A DNA stretch of 7,038 nt from Alphaproteobacteria bacterium (GTDB lineage: Bacteria; Pseudomonadota; Alphaproteobacteria; Caulobacterales; Maricaulaceae): positions 1 through 7,038 of the forward strand of contig JAUIEH010000137.1 of assembly GCA_030428405.1 (NCBI GenBank), in the 5' to 3' direction. The translations under genes were made by a program, and so were the position numbers. Below, in pieces: positions 5,470-7,038 of the stretch (its first letter is position 1; every line of letters starts with the position of its first letter). The notes beneath the pieces are model-generated. The model made no database searches, was not told the DNA's origin, and was given only the letters and a program-made list of their open reading frames with translations.

Positions 5470-7038
5470 CTAGAACTGAGTGCTGGTGCTGAACCGGAAC
5501 GTCTCCGTCTTGTCGTAGTCCTCCCGCGACAGCACTTGCGAGAAATCGAACCTGATCGGTCCGAAAGGCGACCGCCAGAACAGGCTCACACCCGCCGACG
5601 CCCGCAAGGAAAGATCATCCACGATGGCCGTATTGGCCTGCGTGATGACCACTTCATCATCCAGCACGCCGACGGTGCCGAATTCAGTGAATACGCTGCC
5701 CCTGATGCCATATTCTTCAGGCAGACCCAAGGGGAAGCTCACCTCAGCCGTGCCGATGGCGTAGAATTGCCCGCCCAACGCATCGCCCCGGAAGGCGAAC
5801 TCGCCGGTCGTCGGATCGGTGAAGATGACGCGCGGTCCAAGACCCGCGGTCTCAAAGCCGCGGAAGGTCGAGCCGCCTTTGAAGAAGCGGTCCGTAATGC
5901 GGACATTGTCGCCGCCAAAGCCGGACACATAACCCGCAGAGCCGGACAAGCTGGCGATGACGTCGCGGAACAGGCCGCGATAGATCGAGCCTTCAATCTC
6001 GGTGCGCAGGAACTGCACGTCGCCGCCAATGCCGGCGAAGTCCTGGCTGATCGAGAGATCAAAGCCGCGCGTCGGCCGGATCGGATCGTTGCGGCGATCC
6101 CAACGCAGCGTGTAGCCGGCGACCGAGGTCAGACGCTGTCCCGCCTGCAAGGCGATCGGGTCAGAGGCGCCGGCGAAAACTTCAATGTCGTCGTTGCGGA
6201 TCGTGTAGCGCAGGCCAAGCGAGGCGTTCTCGGTGATCGGGAAGCCGAGACGCAGACTGCCGCCGAGCGAATTGGTCTCGAACGAGGCCTCGTCCTGGAA
6301 GTCCTGGCGCGTGTTGAACAGGTCAAAGCCGGCCGCGAGATTGCGATCGAGGAATCGCGGCTCGGTGAAGCGAATGTCGACCACTTGTCGGCGCGAACTC
6401 GACGACAGGCTGAAGCGCAGATACTGGCCGCGTCCGCGCAGGTTCCGCTCCGTCACCGAAATGTCGAACAGGAAGGCGTCGACGGAGGAGAAACCGGCGC
6501 CGAGCGACAATTCGCCCGTCGGCTGTTCTTCCACCTCGACCTGCACGATGGCGCGGTCTTCCGCCGTTCCAGGCTCTTCGGTGATTTCGACTTCCTCGAA
6601 GAAGCCGAGCGCGCGCACGCGGTTGCGCGAGCGGTTGATCAGCACGCGGTTGAACGCGTCGCCTTCAACGAGCTGGAGCTCGCGGCGGATGACGCTGTCG
6701 ACGGTGCGCGTGTTGCCCACGATGTCGATGCGCTCGATGTAAACGCGCGGGCCTTCGCGGATTTCGAAATTGATGTCGACGGTGCGCGCTTCGGCGTTGC
6801 GCTCGACGCGCGGACGCACTTCGACGAAGGCGTAGCCCGCAGAGCCGGCCGCGAAAGTCAGCGCGTCGACCGCGTCTTCAATGCGGCTCGCCTCGTATCG
6901 CGCGCCATCCTGGATCGGAATGACGCCGCGCAGCGCGTCATTGTTGAGAATTTCGAGCGTGGTCGAGACCGTGATTTCGCCGAAGCGATACCGCTCGCCC
7001 TCTTCGAGCACGAAGGTGATGTAGAAATCTTCCTGGTC
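5470..7038 (-). CDS. bamA: Outer membrane protein assembly factor BamA, C-terminal part
   Basis: The final 522 codons of bamA; the frame stays open to the right edge and the N-terminal part (roughly 250 residues in a typical BamA, with the signal peptide and POTRA 1-3) is outside. BamA is the outer-membrane Omp85 barrel that folds and inserts other beta-barrel proteins. Counting from the right edge, residues 1-15 (EDFYITFVLEEG) finish POTRA3, about 16-97 are POTRA4, and about 98-173 are POTRA5 (VYIERIDIVGNTRT, then ELQLVEGDAF and ALGFFEEVEI). From PTGELSLGAGFSS onward is the 16-strand barrel. The GGSTFRGF segment at 388-395 holds the RGF of the loop-6 (V/I)RGF motif, though preceded by Phe. 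WRSPFGPIRFDF (488-499) is the conserved penultimate region, and the terminal FRFSTSTQF ends in Phe as a beta-signal should. Only two lysines occur in the fragment. It is the first visible gene of the operon. Confidence 0.97.
   Translation of the reverse strand, partial: DQEDFYITFVLEEGERYRFGEITVSTTLEILNNDALRGVIPIQDGARYEASRIEDAVDALTFAAGSAGYAFVEVRPRVERNAEARTVDINFEIREGPRVYIERIDIVGNTRTVDSVIRRELQLVEGDAFNRVLINRSRNRVRALGFFEEVEITEEPGTAEDRAIVQVEVEEQPTGELSLGAGFSSVDAFLFDISVTERNLRGRGQYLRFSLSSSSRRQVVDIRFTEPRFLDRNLAAGFDLFNTRQDFQDEASFETNSLGGSLRLGFPITENASLGLRYTIRNDDIEVFAGASDPIALQAGQRLTSVAGYTLRWDRRNDPIRPTRGFDLSISQDFAGIGGDVQFLRTEIEGSIYRGLFRDVIASLSGSAGYVSGFGGDNVRITDRFFKGGSTFRGFETAGLGPRVIFTDPTTGEFAFRGDALGGQFYAIGTAEVSFPLGLPEEYGIRGSVFTEFGTVGVLDDEVVITQANTAIVDDLSLRASAGVSLFWRSPFGPIRFDFSQVLSREDYDKTETFRFSTSTQF

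Larger units (their letters stand above)
154..7038 (-). other. Outer-membrane biogenesis / lipid A operon (3' part)
   Basis: Seven consecutive minus-strand genes run bamA, skp-like 1, skp-like 2, lpxD, lpxA, lpxI, lpxB, with gaps of 28, 79, 18, -4, 27 and -4 bases. No internal terminator was seen, and a strong terminator (118-152) follows lpxB. This indicates one polycistronic unit whose promoter lies right of the window, probably with genes such as rseP further upstream as in related bacteria (inference). fabZ, usually between lpxD and lpxA, is absent. Confidence 0.85.

Noticed and set aside
4482..5492. Plus-strand open frame (336 codons) antisense to both skp-like genes
   Set aside because: It covers two clear secreted-protein genes on the other strand and has no signal or domain of its own.
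1..7038. Mobile elements, CRISPR arrays, tRNA/rRNA genes, riboswitches, defence genes
   Set aside because: I saw none: coding is continuous housekeeping sequence with even composition, the only gene-free stretches are under 80 bases, and no direct-repeat arrays or IS ends are visible.

Overview
The window is a GC-rich piece (clearly above 60% by eye) of an alphaproteobacterial chromosome. It carries the 3' part of the outer-membrane biogenesis and lipid A cluster on the minus strand, with a convergent citrate synthase gene entering from the left edge. The reasons for placing it in Alphaproteobacteria are the use of LpxI (not LpxH) for UDP-diacylglucosamine hydrolysis, the order bamA–skp-like–lpxD–lpxA–lpxI–lpxB, and gltA facing lpxB. 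A Caulobacterales/Maricaulales-type organism is a guess only.

Layout from left to right: the last 25 codons of gltA (+ strand, stop at 78-80); a perfect 15-bp hairpin with A- and T-tracts on both sides (118-152) that can end transcription from either side; then, all on the minus strand, lpxB (154-1317), lpxI (1314-2294), lpxA (2322-3116), lpxD (3113-4150), two tandem Skp/OmpH-family periplasmic chaperone genes (4169-4762 and 4842-5441), and the C-terminal two-thirds of bamA (5470 to the right edge). Transcription runs right to left. Gaps are small: 28, 79, 18, -4, 27 and -4 bases. This argues for one operon with translational coupling at lpxD/lpxA (GTGA) and lpxI/lpxB (ATGA). No promoter is visible; it should lie beyond the right edge. 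No stretch over 300 bases lacks a gene.

The genes fit together functionally. LpxA adds the first acyl chain to UDP-GlcNAc, LpxD adds the second, LpxI cleaves the pyrophosphate to give lipid X, and LpxB condenses lipid X with UDP-diacylglucosamine to the lipid A disaccharide. The Skp-like proteins would hold unfolded outer-membrane proteins in the periplasm for insertion by BamA. The neighbour gltA is metabolic and only abuts the cluster.

This is mostly a housekeeping region, and I found no hidden defence, mobile or RNA system. The points worth a second look are: the tandem pair of Skp paralogues, which are strongly acidic, lysine-free when mature and share an extra C-terminal tail; the very low lysine content of the BamA fragment; the absence of fabZ between lpxD and lpxA, where it usually sits; several substitutions in LpxB signature motifs; an acidic low-complexity tail on LpxI; and a run of non-ATG starts (TTG, GTG, GTG) in lpxD, lpxA and lpxI.
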